A program made the position numbers and the translations under genes. The notes under the pieces were generated by a model. The model saw only the letters and a list, made by a program, of their open reading frames with translations, was not told the origin of the DNA and did no database searches. A DNA stretch of 64,000 nt from assembly GCF_016008875.1 (NCBI RefSeq), contig NZ_JADTQG010000007.1, positions 62,001-126,000 of the forward strand. The letters run 5' to 3'. Positions 37,409-47,158 of this stretch are shown piece after piece (position 1 is the first letter of the stretch; each line of letters starts with the position of its first letter). This DNA comes from Ectopseudomonas mendocina. GTDB lineage: Bacteria > Pseudomonadota > Gammaproteobacteria > Pseudomonadales > Pseudomonadaceae.

Positions 37409-37438
37409 GACGAGGCCGCGCAGATGCGCGGCCTCGTC
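37409..37438. terminator. Bidirectional stem-loop between plpD and the fimV-like gene
   Basis: A perfect 13-bp stem (GACGAGGCCGCGC / GCGCGGCCTCGTC) with an AGAT loop sits 4 bases after the plpD stop and 18 bases from the stop of the convergent gene. T-runs are absent, but position and stability suggest a shared terminator. Confidence 0.65.
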
Positions 37439-37455
37439 GGGAGCAGCAGGGTCGA

Positions 37456-39552
37456 TCAGGCGATTTTTTCCAGCAGCTGGCGTGCGGCCTTTTTCTGCTC
37501 GTCGTCACCATGGTCGATCACCTCATTGAGGATGTCGCAGGCGGCAGCGATATCACCCTGCTTGATGTAGGCCAGGGCCTGGTTGAGCTGGTTCATGTGC
37601 TCGGGGTTGCCCGCCAACTGATCGATATCGCCCTGCAGCGCTGCGGTGGCATCGGCGTCGCCAGCGAAGGTGTCGAGGAAGTTGTCGTCCACTTCGTCGC
37701 TCAGCACCATTTCCATCTCGCTGAAGGCGCTCAACTGCTCGTCCTCATGGTGCAGTTCGAACACCTCGGGCAGCTCCTGCAGGTTGCTGGCGAACGACGA
37801 ATCGAACTCCGGCTCGGCAGGTGCCTTGGACTTGGCTTTAGCCTTGGCCGGGAACGGGCTGACCAGATCCCAATCGGCGTCCAGCGACAGGTCATCGAGG
37901 TTGAGCTGGAAATCGGTTTCTGCCACGGGCTCGGCCATGGGCTGCGGCGCAGCGACAGGCTCGCTCGGCGCCTGCTGCGAGGCCTGTAGGCTCGGATGAC
38001 AGGCCTTGAGCGCATCGATGCGGGCAGCGTCGAACGCCTCGGCACGCAGCACCGCCTCTTCACGGGCGAAACCCGCGCCATCGCCCTGCATAGCCAGAAC
38101 TTCCAGCAGACGGAAGCGCAGATCACTGCGTTGCGGTTGCTGAGCCAAAGCCTTGCTCAGCTCGCCACGCGCCTCGCTGATACGTCCATAGGCGATGTAG
38201 ACATTGGCGGCCTCGAGCGGGTCGACAGGCCCTGGCGCACGTGCGGGAGCCGGGGCAGGCACCACCTTGGCCACCGGCGCAACGACTACCGGAGCGACGA
38301 CCGCAGCACCTTGAGCGCGGACAGGTGGCTGCGGCGCCTCGGTTTTGGGCTGAACCTGCACCACCACCGGCTTGGCTTTTTCGCCACGCCGCCGAGCGGC
38401 CCAGAACAGAGCGCCGAGCAACAACAGCAAGCCGATACCGCCAGCCAGCAGCGTCGACCACCAACCGCGCTCCGCTGTCACCGGTTCCTCGACAGTTACC
38501 GGCGCCGTGGCAACGGGCTCGGCGACCGGCTCGACCGGTGTACGCGCCGCCAGCTCAGCCAACTGAGCGTCCTTCTGCGCCAGTTGCTCCTGCAACTGTT
38601 GCAATTGCACCTGCAACTGCGCCAATCCTTGTTGTAGCTGCTGGTTTTCCGCAGCCTGATTGGCCAGCTCCAGCTCGACCTGGCGCTGCTTCTCTTCCAG
38701 TTGCAGCAGGCTGTCGGCTTGTTCCGGCGCAGGCTCCACGGAGGTCGCAGGTGCGCTGACCGGGCCTTCGGCTCCGCTCTGTGCGGCAACGACAGGGGGC
38801 GCGTCTGATGCTGCCGGAGCGGCCGTTGGCGCCGCGGCGCCGGTGCGAGCGGCATCCGGCAGCAGCAGATCGGCGCCAGCTTGCAAGCGGCTCGGGTCAC
38901 CGCCAGCGAAGGCGTTCGGGTTGAGCGCGACGATACCTTCCATCAGTGCCTGCTGGGTCAGCGTACTGCCCTGCTCACGCAGACGCGCGGCAATCAGCCA
39001 AAGGCTGTCGCCGCGCGCGACCTGATGACGATGGCCCGCCGCGGCGCTCGGTGGCGCGACGGTTCTGACCGACGCAGACGGAGTCGCAGCTGGACTGGAC
39101 GCTTGTGCTGCAGGCGCGGCGCTCGACGCAGCCGCCACGGAGGTATAGGCCGAGGAGCCCGGCGGATCGAGCAGTACCGTGTACTCACGCAGCAACTGCC
39201 CATTGGGACGTGCCACTTCGACGATGAAATTCAGGTACGGCTCGCGCACCGGACGGTTCGAGACCACACGGATCACGCTGCGCGAACCGCGCAGAAGCGG
39301 CGTGAAGCGCAGATCATTGAGAAAGTAGAAACGTTCGACACCCGAGCGGTTGAACACATCGGCAGGTGCCAAACCGACGCGCAAATCCTGCGCGCCCAGA
39401 TCGCCCACTTCGAGCAATTCTATTTCGGCTTCTAACGGTTGATTCAACGCCGAGTGCAGCGTGATCTCACCCAAACCGAGCGCCGGTGCCATCCCCGAAT
39501 ACAGAGCAGACCCCGACGCCAAACCCAACACTAATTGACGCACCCGAGCCAT
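37456..39552 (-). CDS. FimV-like peptidoglycan-binding protein
   Basis: A 698-residue envelope protein with FimV architecture. After a signal sequence (MARVRQLVLGLASG) comes the FimV N-terminal domain (about 20-130; LGEITLHSALNQPLEAEIEL). A LysM motif follows (about 174-235; HQVARGDSLWLIAARLRE). Then come a Gln/Leu coiled coil (about 280-330), one transmembrane helix (WWSTLLAGGIGLLLLLGALFW, near 370), TPR-like cytoplasmic helices and the short FimV C-terminal domain at the end (LNQALAYIKQGD). FimV organises the cell pole for type IV pili and activates CyaB in P. aeruginosa. This looks like a paralog rather than fimV itself, since it lies beside plpD. Confidence 0.85.
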   Translation of the reverse strand: MARVRQLVLGLASGSALYSGMAPALGLGEITLHSALNQPLEAEIELLEVGDLGAQDLRVGLAPADVFNRSGVERFYFLNDLRFTPLLRGSRSVIRVVSNRPVREPYLNFIVEVARPNGQLLREYTVLLDPPGSSAYTSVAAASSAAPAAQASSPAATPSASVRTVAPPSAAAGHRHQVARGDSLWLIAARLREQGSTLTQQALMEGIVALNPNAFAGGDPSRLQAGADLLLPDAARTGAAAPTAAPAASDAPPVVAAQSGAEGPVSAPATSVEPAPEQADSLLQLEEKQRQVELELANQAAENQQLQQGLAQLQVQLQQLQEQLAQKDAQLAELAARTPVEPVAEPVATAPVTVEEPVTAERGWWSTLLAGGIGLLLLLGALFWAARRRGEKAKPVVVQVQPKTEAPQPPVRAQGAAVVAPVVVAPVAKVVPAPAPARAPGPVDPLEAANVYIAYGRISEARGELSKALAQQPQRSDLRFRLLEVLAMQGDGAGFAREEAVLRAEAFDAARIDALKACHPSLQASQQAPSEPVAAPQPMAEPVAETDFQLNLDDLSLDADWDLVSPFPAKAKAKSKAPAEPEFDSSFASNLQELPEVFELHHEDEQLSAFSEMEMVLSDEVDDNFLDTFAGDADATAALQGDIDQLAGNPEHMNQLNQALAYIKQGDIAAACDILNEVIDHGDDEQKKAARQLLEKIA

Positions 39553-39829
39553 GTGACCTCCAGGGTTATCCGGCTCGAACGCCACCTCCTCGACTTGCTG
39601 TCGAGCTTGCCTTGGCCGAGAGGTTGGCGCCCTTGAAAGTTTCGAGAACGCTCGACAAGGTCCTTGTCGAGGTCGTCTCGAATAGCATTATGGCTACTAA
39701 TTCACAAAGTAGCGGATTGGACGCCAGTTTGCCGACGAAAGCAGGGGGCCATCAAGCTCAATCTGTCAAAAGTTAGGCACAAAATGCCAACACGCAAAAA
39801 AGTGATCGCAAATTTGACAGCACCTGGGG

Positions 39830-40261
39830 TCACTTGACCAGGTTGCCAAGCACGCGAGCATGTACCTGCTGACAGCGGCGCAAATCATCCTCATCGATAC
39901 CGGCGAAGACTTCCTGGCGCAGCTGGGTGGAAATCGCCTCGATCTTCTCGATCAGCGGCTGCGCCTTGGCCTGCAGGGCAATCTTCTTGGCGCGGCGGTC
40001 TTCGGGTACCGCTACACGCGTTACCAGGCCCTGGCCTTCCAGGCTGTCGAGCAGACGCGCCAGGGTCGGCCCTTCCACTCCGACGCTTTGCGCCAGCTCG
40101 CGCTGGGTGGGCATTTCGGTAAAGCGCGCCAGGTGCAGCAGCACCAGCCAACGTGCCTGGGACAGGCCCAGGCCAACCAGGCGTCTATCGAGTTCGGAGC
40201 GCCAGGCACGTGACAGCTGGGCGACTTGCATGGCAAAGCGGTGTTGATCGGGGTAAGACAT
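39830..40261 (-). CDS. MarR/SlyA-family transcriptional regulator
   Basis: A 143-residue winged-helix repressor. The recognition region reads QRELAQSVGVEGPTLARLLDSLEGQGLVTR (about 50-80) with the beta-wing RVAVPEDRRAKKI after it. It is of the SlyA type, which responds to small phenolic or oxidative signals. The start region overlaps palindromes that are candidate autoregulatory operators. Confidence 0.9.
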   Translation of the reverse strand: MSYPDQHRFAMQVAQLSRAWRSELDRRLVGLGLSQARWLVLLHLARFTEMPTQRELAQSVGVEGPTLARLLDSLEGQGLVTRVAVPEDRRAKKIALQAKAQPLIEKIEAISTQLRQEVFAGIDEDDLRRCQQVHARVLGNLVK

Positions 40262-40288
40262 GGGCTAGCGGGCTCACACAAAGGTCAA

Positions 40289-40311
40289 AAACTAATTATT
40301 AGCTAGCTAGC
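40289..40311. promoter_or_regulatory. Candidate MarR operator
   Basis: CTAATTATTAG at 40292-40302 is an 11-base perfect palindrome, immediately followed by AGCTAGCTAG (contains palindrome CTAGCTAG). Both lie 30-50 bases upstream of the MarR-family start, a typical place for its own operator. AT-rich content stands out from the surroundings. Confidence 0.5.
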
Positions 40312-40498
40312 CATAACCCGATGCGCACGGCAAGCGCAGATTGCGCCACGAGCGTTGCAGAATGCGACTGAATACCCTGGGGTTCTGGTTGTGCGCGATA
40401 CCTGGGCTCATGCCAGGCGGGCGGTTGGGGCCGACTCTGTTATGGCCAGCTATCGCGCGCAGGCAAGCCATGCCCGGCGCGACAGCGATACCCCTGCG

Positions 40499-42631
<2,133 letters not shown>

Positions 42632-42803
42632 GAAGGCCTCCAAATCGAGCCGCGCATTATGCCGCAGGAACGCCCCGAACAGGGCGCCTACCCGTCCGAA
42701 GCCGCTGAATCGCCTCTTGCAGAGCGCCTATGCTGGTCGCAGAGGCGGCGGTGAACTAGAATCCAACCTCGTTTATCTTCCCAAGCCTCAAGGTAACCCC
42801 ACG

Positions 42804-43388
42804 ATGTCCTTCGCTGAGCAATTGTCCCGCCTGCAAGCCTTTCTCGATGCCGATGAGTTGCACGAAGAGGCGTTGGACTACGTGGCCGCTCACGGCTATC
42901 TCACCGCCCTGGCGATCTGCCCGGACCAGGTGCCGGAGCGCGAGTGGATCGATGCACTGTTCGCCGAGCCGCCGCACTACCGCAGCGACGCCGAACGCGA
43001 AGAGATCGAAAACACCCTTATGCACCTGAAGGCGCATATCGCGCGTCAGTTGGCTGGCGAAGAAGAGCCCGAACTGCCTTGCGACCTGGACCTTGGCGAC
43101 GAGCCGGACGACTCCGACCTGCGCGGCTGGTGCATCGGTTTCATGGAGGGCGTATTCCTGCGTGAAGCGGTGTGGTTCGAGGATGCCGAGGACGAAGTCA
43201 GCGAACTGCTGCTGCCGATCATGGTCGGCTCCGGCCTGTTCGACGAGCAGCAGGAATTCGCCGAGATTGCCCGTGACCGCGACTTGGTGGACAGCATGAT
43301 CGACCAGATCCCCGAACTGCTCACCGCCCTGTTCCTCCTGTGCCAGGCGCCGGAAGAAAAGCCCGCGCTGCTCAAACCCCGTCACTGA
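42804..43388 (+). CDS. YecA/UPF0149 family protein
   Basis: A 194-residue acidic, helical protein of the UPF0149 family, with the characteristic GWCIGFMEGVFLRE segment in the middle and conserved acidic stretches around it. No SEC-C zinc motif is present at the C terminus, unlike some YecA proteins. Its function is unknown. ATG at 42804 begins at MSFAEQLSRLQAFL. Confidence 0.85.
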   Translation: MSFAEQLSRLQAFLDADELHEEALDYVAAHGYLTALAICPDQVPEREWIDALFAEPPHYRSDAEREEIENTLMHLKAHIARQLAGEEEPELPCDLDLGDEPDDSDLRGWCIGFMEGVFLREAVWFEDAEDEVSELLLPIMVGSGLFDEQQEFAEIARDRDLVDSMIDQIPELLTALFLLCQAPEEKPALLKPRH

Positions 43389-43433
43389 CCACTCAGGCCG
43401 GGGCGCTGCCCCGGCTGTCGCCAAGATCAGCCC

Positions 43434-43832
43434 ATGCCGCGTGACTTCCAGCCAAGCCGCCATCGCAGTGTCCGCTATCTGCTGCTGGCCATCGGCTGGC
43501 TGAGCGTGGCGCTCGGGGTGATCGGCATCTTCCTGCCGGTGCTGCCGACCACACCTTTTCTGCTGCTGGCCGCCGCCTGCTTCATGCGCAGCTCACAGCG
43601 CTTCTATCTGTGGCTGGTCGAGCACCCGCGCCTGGGCCCATGGATACTGCCTTATCTGGATGGTGAGGGACTCCCGCTCAAGGCCAAGGTTTACGCGCTG
43701 ACGCTGATGTGGGTGAGCATCGCCTTCTCCTGCTATCTGGTGCCCCTGCCCTGGGCCCGCGCCTTCATGCTGACCAGCGCGGTGCTGGTCAGCATCTACA
43801 TCCTGCGCCAGAAAACCCTGCCCAGCCCCTGA
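43434..43832 (+). CDS. YbaN-family (DUF454) inner-membrane protein
   Basis: A 132-residue protein with three to four hydrophobic segments. The family pattern is clear: LLAIGWLSVALGVIGIFLPVLPTTPFLLLAA at about 17-48, followed by CFMRSSQRFYLWLVEHPRLGPWI. The function is unknown. It lies 45 bases after the YecA-like gene. Confidence 0.9.
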   Translation: MPRDFQPSRHRSVRYLLLAIGWLSVALGVIGIFLPVLPTTPFLLLAAACFMRSSQRFYLWLVEHPRLGPWILPYLDGEGLPLKAKVYALTLMWVSIAFSCYLVPLPWARAFMLTSAVLVSIYILRQKTLPSP

Positions 43833-43985
43833 GTGCGGATGCAATCCTGGGTGAGCTGACCTGATTCTCCTGACTACGGCACGCTTTCGACAGCCTTTTG
43901 ACACCGCCTTCTTTCCCAGCGAAGCGGCCGGCAAAAAGTCGACGCCTCGCCTAGACTTCGACGATCAGGCACTGAGACTCGACCC

Positions 43986-44666
43986 ATGCGACGGCTGCGC
44001 ATTCAGCGATGGCGGTGGCGGCTGCTGATCCTCTGGATTGGCGGCGGGTTGCTGGCCGCTCTGTCTCAGGCGGATTGGGACTTCGCCCTGATCATCAAGA
44101 ACGCCGAGAACCGCTACGGCAACCTCGGCCCAGCGCGAGCACGCCTGCTCGACTGGGAAGAACTGATCAAGACCAGCGCGGCGCTGCCGGAGCCCGACAA
44201 GCTCAACGAGGTCAATCGCTTCTTCAACCGCAAGGTGCGCTTCGTCGACGACATTCAGCTGTGGCAGGTAAACGACTACTGGGCCACTCCCGTGGAAATG
44301 CTGGTCAAGGGCGCCGGCGACTGCGAGGACTACTCTATCGCCAAGTACTTCACCCTGCGCCGCCTCGGCATTCCCAGCGAGAAACTGCGCATCACCTACG
44401 TCAAGGCGCTGAACTACAACCAGGCGCATATGGTGCTGACTTACTACGCCAGCCCAGGCGCAGAGCCGCTGGTGCTGGACAACCTGATCAACGACATCCG
44501 TCCTGCGTTGCAGCGCAAGGACCTGCTCCCGGTCTACGCCTTCAATGCCGAAGGCCTCTACCTGCCCGGCTCCAACACGCGCAAGAGCGACTCGAAGAAG
44601 CTTTCGCGCTGGCAGGACATCCTGAAAAAAATGCATGCCGAAGGTTTCGCCGTGGGCGAAGGCTAG
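43986..44666 (+). CDS. lapG: Periplasmic cysteine protease LapG
   Basis: A 226-residue transglutaminase-like peptidase. An N-terminal signal/anchor (RWRLLILWIGGGLLAALSQA, about 9-28) exports it. The triad is Cys in GAGDCEDY (about residue 116), His in NQAHMVL (about 152) and Asp in VLDNLI (about 168). LapG cuts Lap-type adhesins after a TAAG-like site and needs calcium. It lies 9 bases before lapD, its inhibitor, and its predicted substrate is encoded 2.5 kb downstream on the other strand. Confidence 0.93.
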   Translation: MRRLRIQRWRWRLLILWIGGGLLAALSQADWDFALIIKNAENRYGNLGPARARLLDWEELIKTSAALPEPDKLNEVNRFFNRKVRFVDDIQLWQVNDYWATPVEMLVKGAGDCEDYSIAKYFTLRRLGIPSEKLRITYVKALNYNQAHMVLTYYASPGAEPLVLDNLINDIRPALQRKDLLPVYAFNAEGLYLPGSNTRKSDSKKLSRWQDILKKMHAEGFAVGEG

Positions 44667-44675
44667 GAGGAAGAC

Positions 44676-46616
44676 ATGTCCCTACTCAAACAACTGTTCC
44701 TCGCCATCTGCCTGTTTCTGGTCGTGGCCTTTACCGGCAGCTTCATCGCCAGCGTCGAGACCTCGCGCGAGCAACTGCTCAGTCAGTTGCGCTCTCACGC
44801 GCAGGACGCAGCCACGGCACTGGGCCTGTCGATGACGCCCCATGTGGACGACCCGGCCATGCTCGAGCTGATGGTCAGCTCGATCTTCGACAGCGGCTAC
44901 TTCGCCAGCATCCGCGTGGTGAGCATCCCTGAGAACAATGTGCTGGTCGAACGCAGCACCGAGGTGCGCGCGGAGAATGTCCCGCAGTGGTTCGTCGATC
45001 TGGTGAGCCTGGAACCTGAAGGTGGCGACGCCCTGATCATGCGCAGCTGGGAACAGGCCGCGCGGGTCGAAGTGCTAAGTCATCCGCAATTCGCCCTGGC
45101 CAAGTTGTGGGACGGCGCCATTGGCAGCCTGCTCTGGCTGTTGCTGTGCGGCCTGGTCAGCGCCGTGCTCGGCGGCTGGCTGCTGCGCACCCAACTGCGC
45201 CCGCTGGACAACATGGTGCAACAGGCGCAAGCCATTACCCGCCGCGAGTTCCTTACCCTGCCCCGCGTGCCACGTACCCCGGAGCTGAAACGCGTGGTCC
45301 TGGCCATGAACCAGATGGTCGACAAGCTCAAGACGCTGTTCGCCGAAGAGGCCGCGCGCAGCGAAAAACTGCGCGAGGAGGCTTATCAGGACAGCCTGAC
45401 CGGCTTGGCCAACCGCCGCCAGTTCGATATTCGCCTCGGCAATCAACTGGTAGTTAACGAGCAGAATGCCGAGGGCTATCTGCTGCTGTTACGTGTCAAC
45501 GATCTCGGGGGGCTGAATCAGCGCCTGGGCGGGCAACGTACCGATGCGCTGATCAGCGCCCTCGGCGAGCTGCTCAAGCGCCTGTTGCAGGCGCCGGGCC
45601 GCAGCGAATGGCTGGCCTCGCGCAGCCGCGGTGGCGAATTCGCCCTTCTTGCGCCGGGTTTGAACAGCGATGACGCCGATCGTCTCGCTGAAGAGATCAG
45701 CGAATACCTGAACAACCTGCGCCAGACCGGGGCCAGTGACTGCGATCCAGTGGCCCACCTGGGTATCGCGGCATTCCGCCCAGGCGAGGCCCCGGCCAGC
45801 GTAATCGGCCGCACCGACCAGGCGCTGGCCCAGGCCCAGAGCAATGCGACGCGCAGCTGGGAGCGCCTCGACGACTTCACCGCGCAGAGTGGTCAGGGCC
45901 TGCACGACTGGCGCGGCTGGATCGACGATGCACTCAACCAGGGCAAGTTGCAGCTGTACTTCCAGCCGGTGGTGGAATGCATTTCCGGCCGGCTGTTGCA
46001 GCGCAAGGTGCTGGCGCGCCTGCTTGATCCGCAGGGCGAAGCCATCGCCGCCGGGCGCTTCCTGCCGTGGATCGAACGCCTCGGCTGGAGCGCCCGCTTC
46101 GACCTGGCGATGCTCGAGCATGCCCTCGCCCACCTGGGTCAACACGCCGAGCCTCTGGCACTGAGCCTGTCCGCCGCGACCCTGCGCGAACCTGCGCAGC
46201 GGGAAAGACTGCTCGCCCTGCTCAAAAGCCACCCTGAGCAGGCGAGCCTGCTGACCCTGGAAGTGGACGAGCGTCACCTGCCACCCCCAGCAGAACTGGA
46301 GAGTTTGAGTCAGAACCTGCGTGAAATCGGCTACGGGCTGGGTTTGCAACACTTCGGCGGGCGCTTCAGCCTGATTGGCAACCTGACCCACCTGGGCCTG
46401 GCCTATCTGAAGATCGACGGCACCTATATCCGCGCCATCGATCAGGAGAGCGACAAACGCATGTTCATCGAAGCGGTATTCCGTGCCACCAACAGCATCG
46501 ATCTACCGTTGATTGCCGAAATGGTGGAAACCCAAGGCGAGCTCGAGGCGCTCACCGAACTGGGCATACACGGCGCCATGGGTCGCTTGATCGGCGCACC
46601 GACGCCCTGGCAGTGA
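44676..46616 (+). CDS. lapD: c-di-GMP receptor LapD (HAMP-GGDEF-EAL)
   Basis: A 646-residue inner-membrane protein. The first helix (about 5-25) and second helix (about 152-172) frame the periplasmic output domain with the conserved Trp region (VPQWFVDLV). HAMP follows, then a GGDEF domain with degenerate signature RGGEF (about 320) and an EAL domain whose signature is degenerate (KVLARL instead of ExLxR, about 443). This matches LapD, which binds but does not make or cleave c-di-GMP, and sequesters LapG when bound. AGGAGG precedes the ATG. Confidence 0.93.
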   Translation: MSLLKQLFLAICLFLVVAFTGSFIASVETSREQLLSQLRSHAQDAATALGLSMTPHVDDPAMLELMVSSIFDSGYFASIRVVSIPENNVLVERSTEVRAENVPQWFVDLVSLEPEGGDALIMRSWEQAARVEVLSHPQFALAKLWDGAIGSLLWLLLCGLVSAVLGGWLLRTQLRPLDNMVQQAQAITRREFLTLPRVPRTPELKRVVLAMNQMVDKLKTLFAEEAARSEKLREEAYQDSLTGLANRRQFDIRLGNQLVVNEQNAEGYLLLLRVNDLGGLNQRLGGQRTDALISALGELLKRLLQAPGRSEWLASRSRGGEFALLAPGLNSDDADRLAEEISEYLNNLRQTGASDCDPVAHLGIAAFRPGEAPASVIGRTDQALAQAQSNATRSWERLDDFTAQSGQGLHDWRGWIDDALNQGKLQLYFQPVVECISGRLLQRKVLARLLDPQGEAIAAGRFLPWIERLGWSARFDLAMLEHALAHLGQHAEPLALSLSAATLREPAQRERLLALLKSHPEQASLLTLEVDERHLPPPAELESLSQNLREIGYGLGLQHFGGRFSLIGNLTHLGLAYLKIDGTYIRAIDQESDKRMFIEAVFRATNSIDLPLIAEMVETQGELEALTELGIHGAMGRLIGAPTPWQ

Positions 46617-46665
46617 AGGGGTTTAGCGCCTGTTCAAAAGCCTGTCGGGCGTTACCTCGCAGCGG

Positions 46666-47007
46666 TTACACGAGGTTATGTTCGTCGTCACCGAGCAGAC
46701 CGCTCAAGCCTTCGATCTCGGCCCGAGCAATGGCGCGTTGATCGAGCTTCTGCCGCGCAGCCTCGGGCAGATCGGTGTAACGGATCACGCCACGCTCGAC
46801 CAGCACGCTGACGACGTCCTCGAGTACGCGCACCAGTTCCAGATCAGACTGTTTCAGGCTATCGAGGCGAGCCTTGACCTCTTCCTTGGCAGCCAGCCAG
46901 TTATGCAACTCCTCGCTCTCGACCGCCAGGTTCTCCGTCATCCCCTCGAAGGGTTCATGCTCAACCCGTAACAAACGCCCAGCCGCGTCGCGCTGTACGT
47001 AAACCAT
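46666..47007 (-). CDS. Small acidic helical protein, unknown function
   Basis: A 113-residue cytoplasmic protein starting MVYVQRDAAGRLL and predicted mostly helical, with a KLDQRAIARAEIEGLSGLLGDDEHN tail. It is sometimes mislabelled as a tryptophan synthase beta-like protein in Pseudomonas genomes; no catalytic feature supports that. A GGAGG lies upstream of the ATG. It lies between lapD and lapA, separated from the latter by a terminator, so it is probably transcribed on its own. Confidence 0.75.
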   Translation of the reverse strand: MVYVQRDAAGRLLRVEHEPFEGMTENLAVESEELHNWLAAKEEVKARLDSLKQSDLELVRVLEDVVSVLVERGVIRYTDLPEAARQKLDQRAIARAEIEGLSGLLGDDEHNLV

Positions 47008-47029
47008 CGCTGCCTCCAGCAAACGCCAT

Positions 47030-47063
47030 AAAAAAGCCCGCTACCGGAACGGGTAGCGGGCTT
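47030..47063 (-). terminator. Rho-independent terminator of the lapA-like gene
   Basis: AAGCCCGCTACC and GGTAGCGGGCTT form a perfect 12-bp stem around a 6-base loop. On the minus strand it is followed by TTTTTT. It lies about 95 bases past the adhesin stop codon and before the next minus-strand gene. Confidence 0.9.
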
Positions 47064-47158
47064 ACTCTAGTTGAGAGCTCCGGCTAAGGAAACTCTGATC
47101 GGTATTTCCGCTTGTCTGAGGAGCCGCAGACCCGAGGCCAACGGCTCCTTCACACGCT

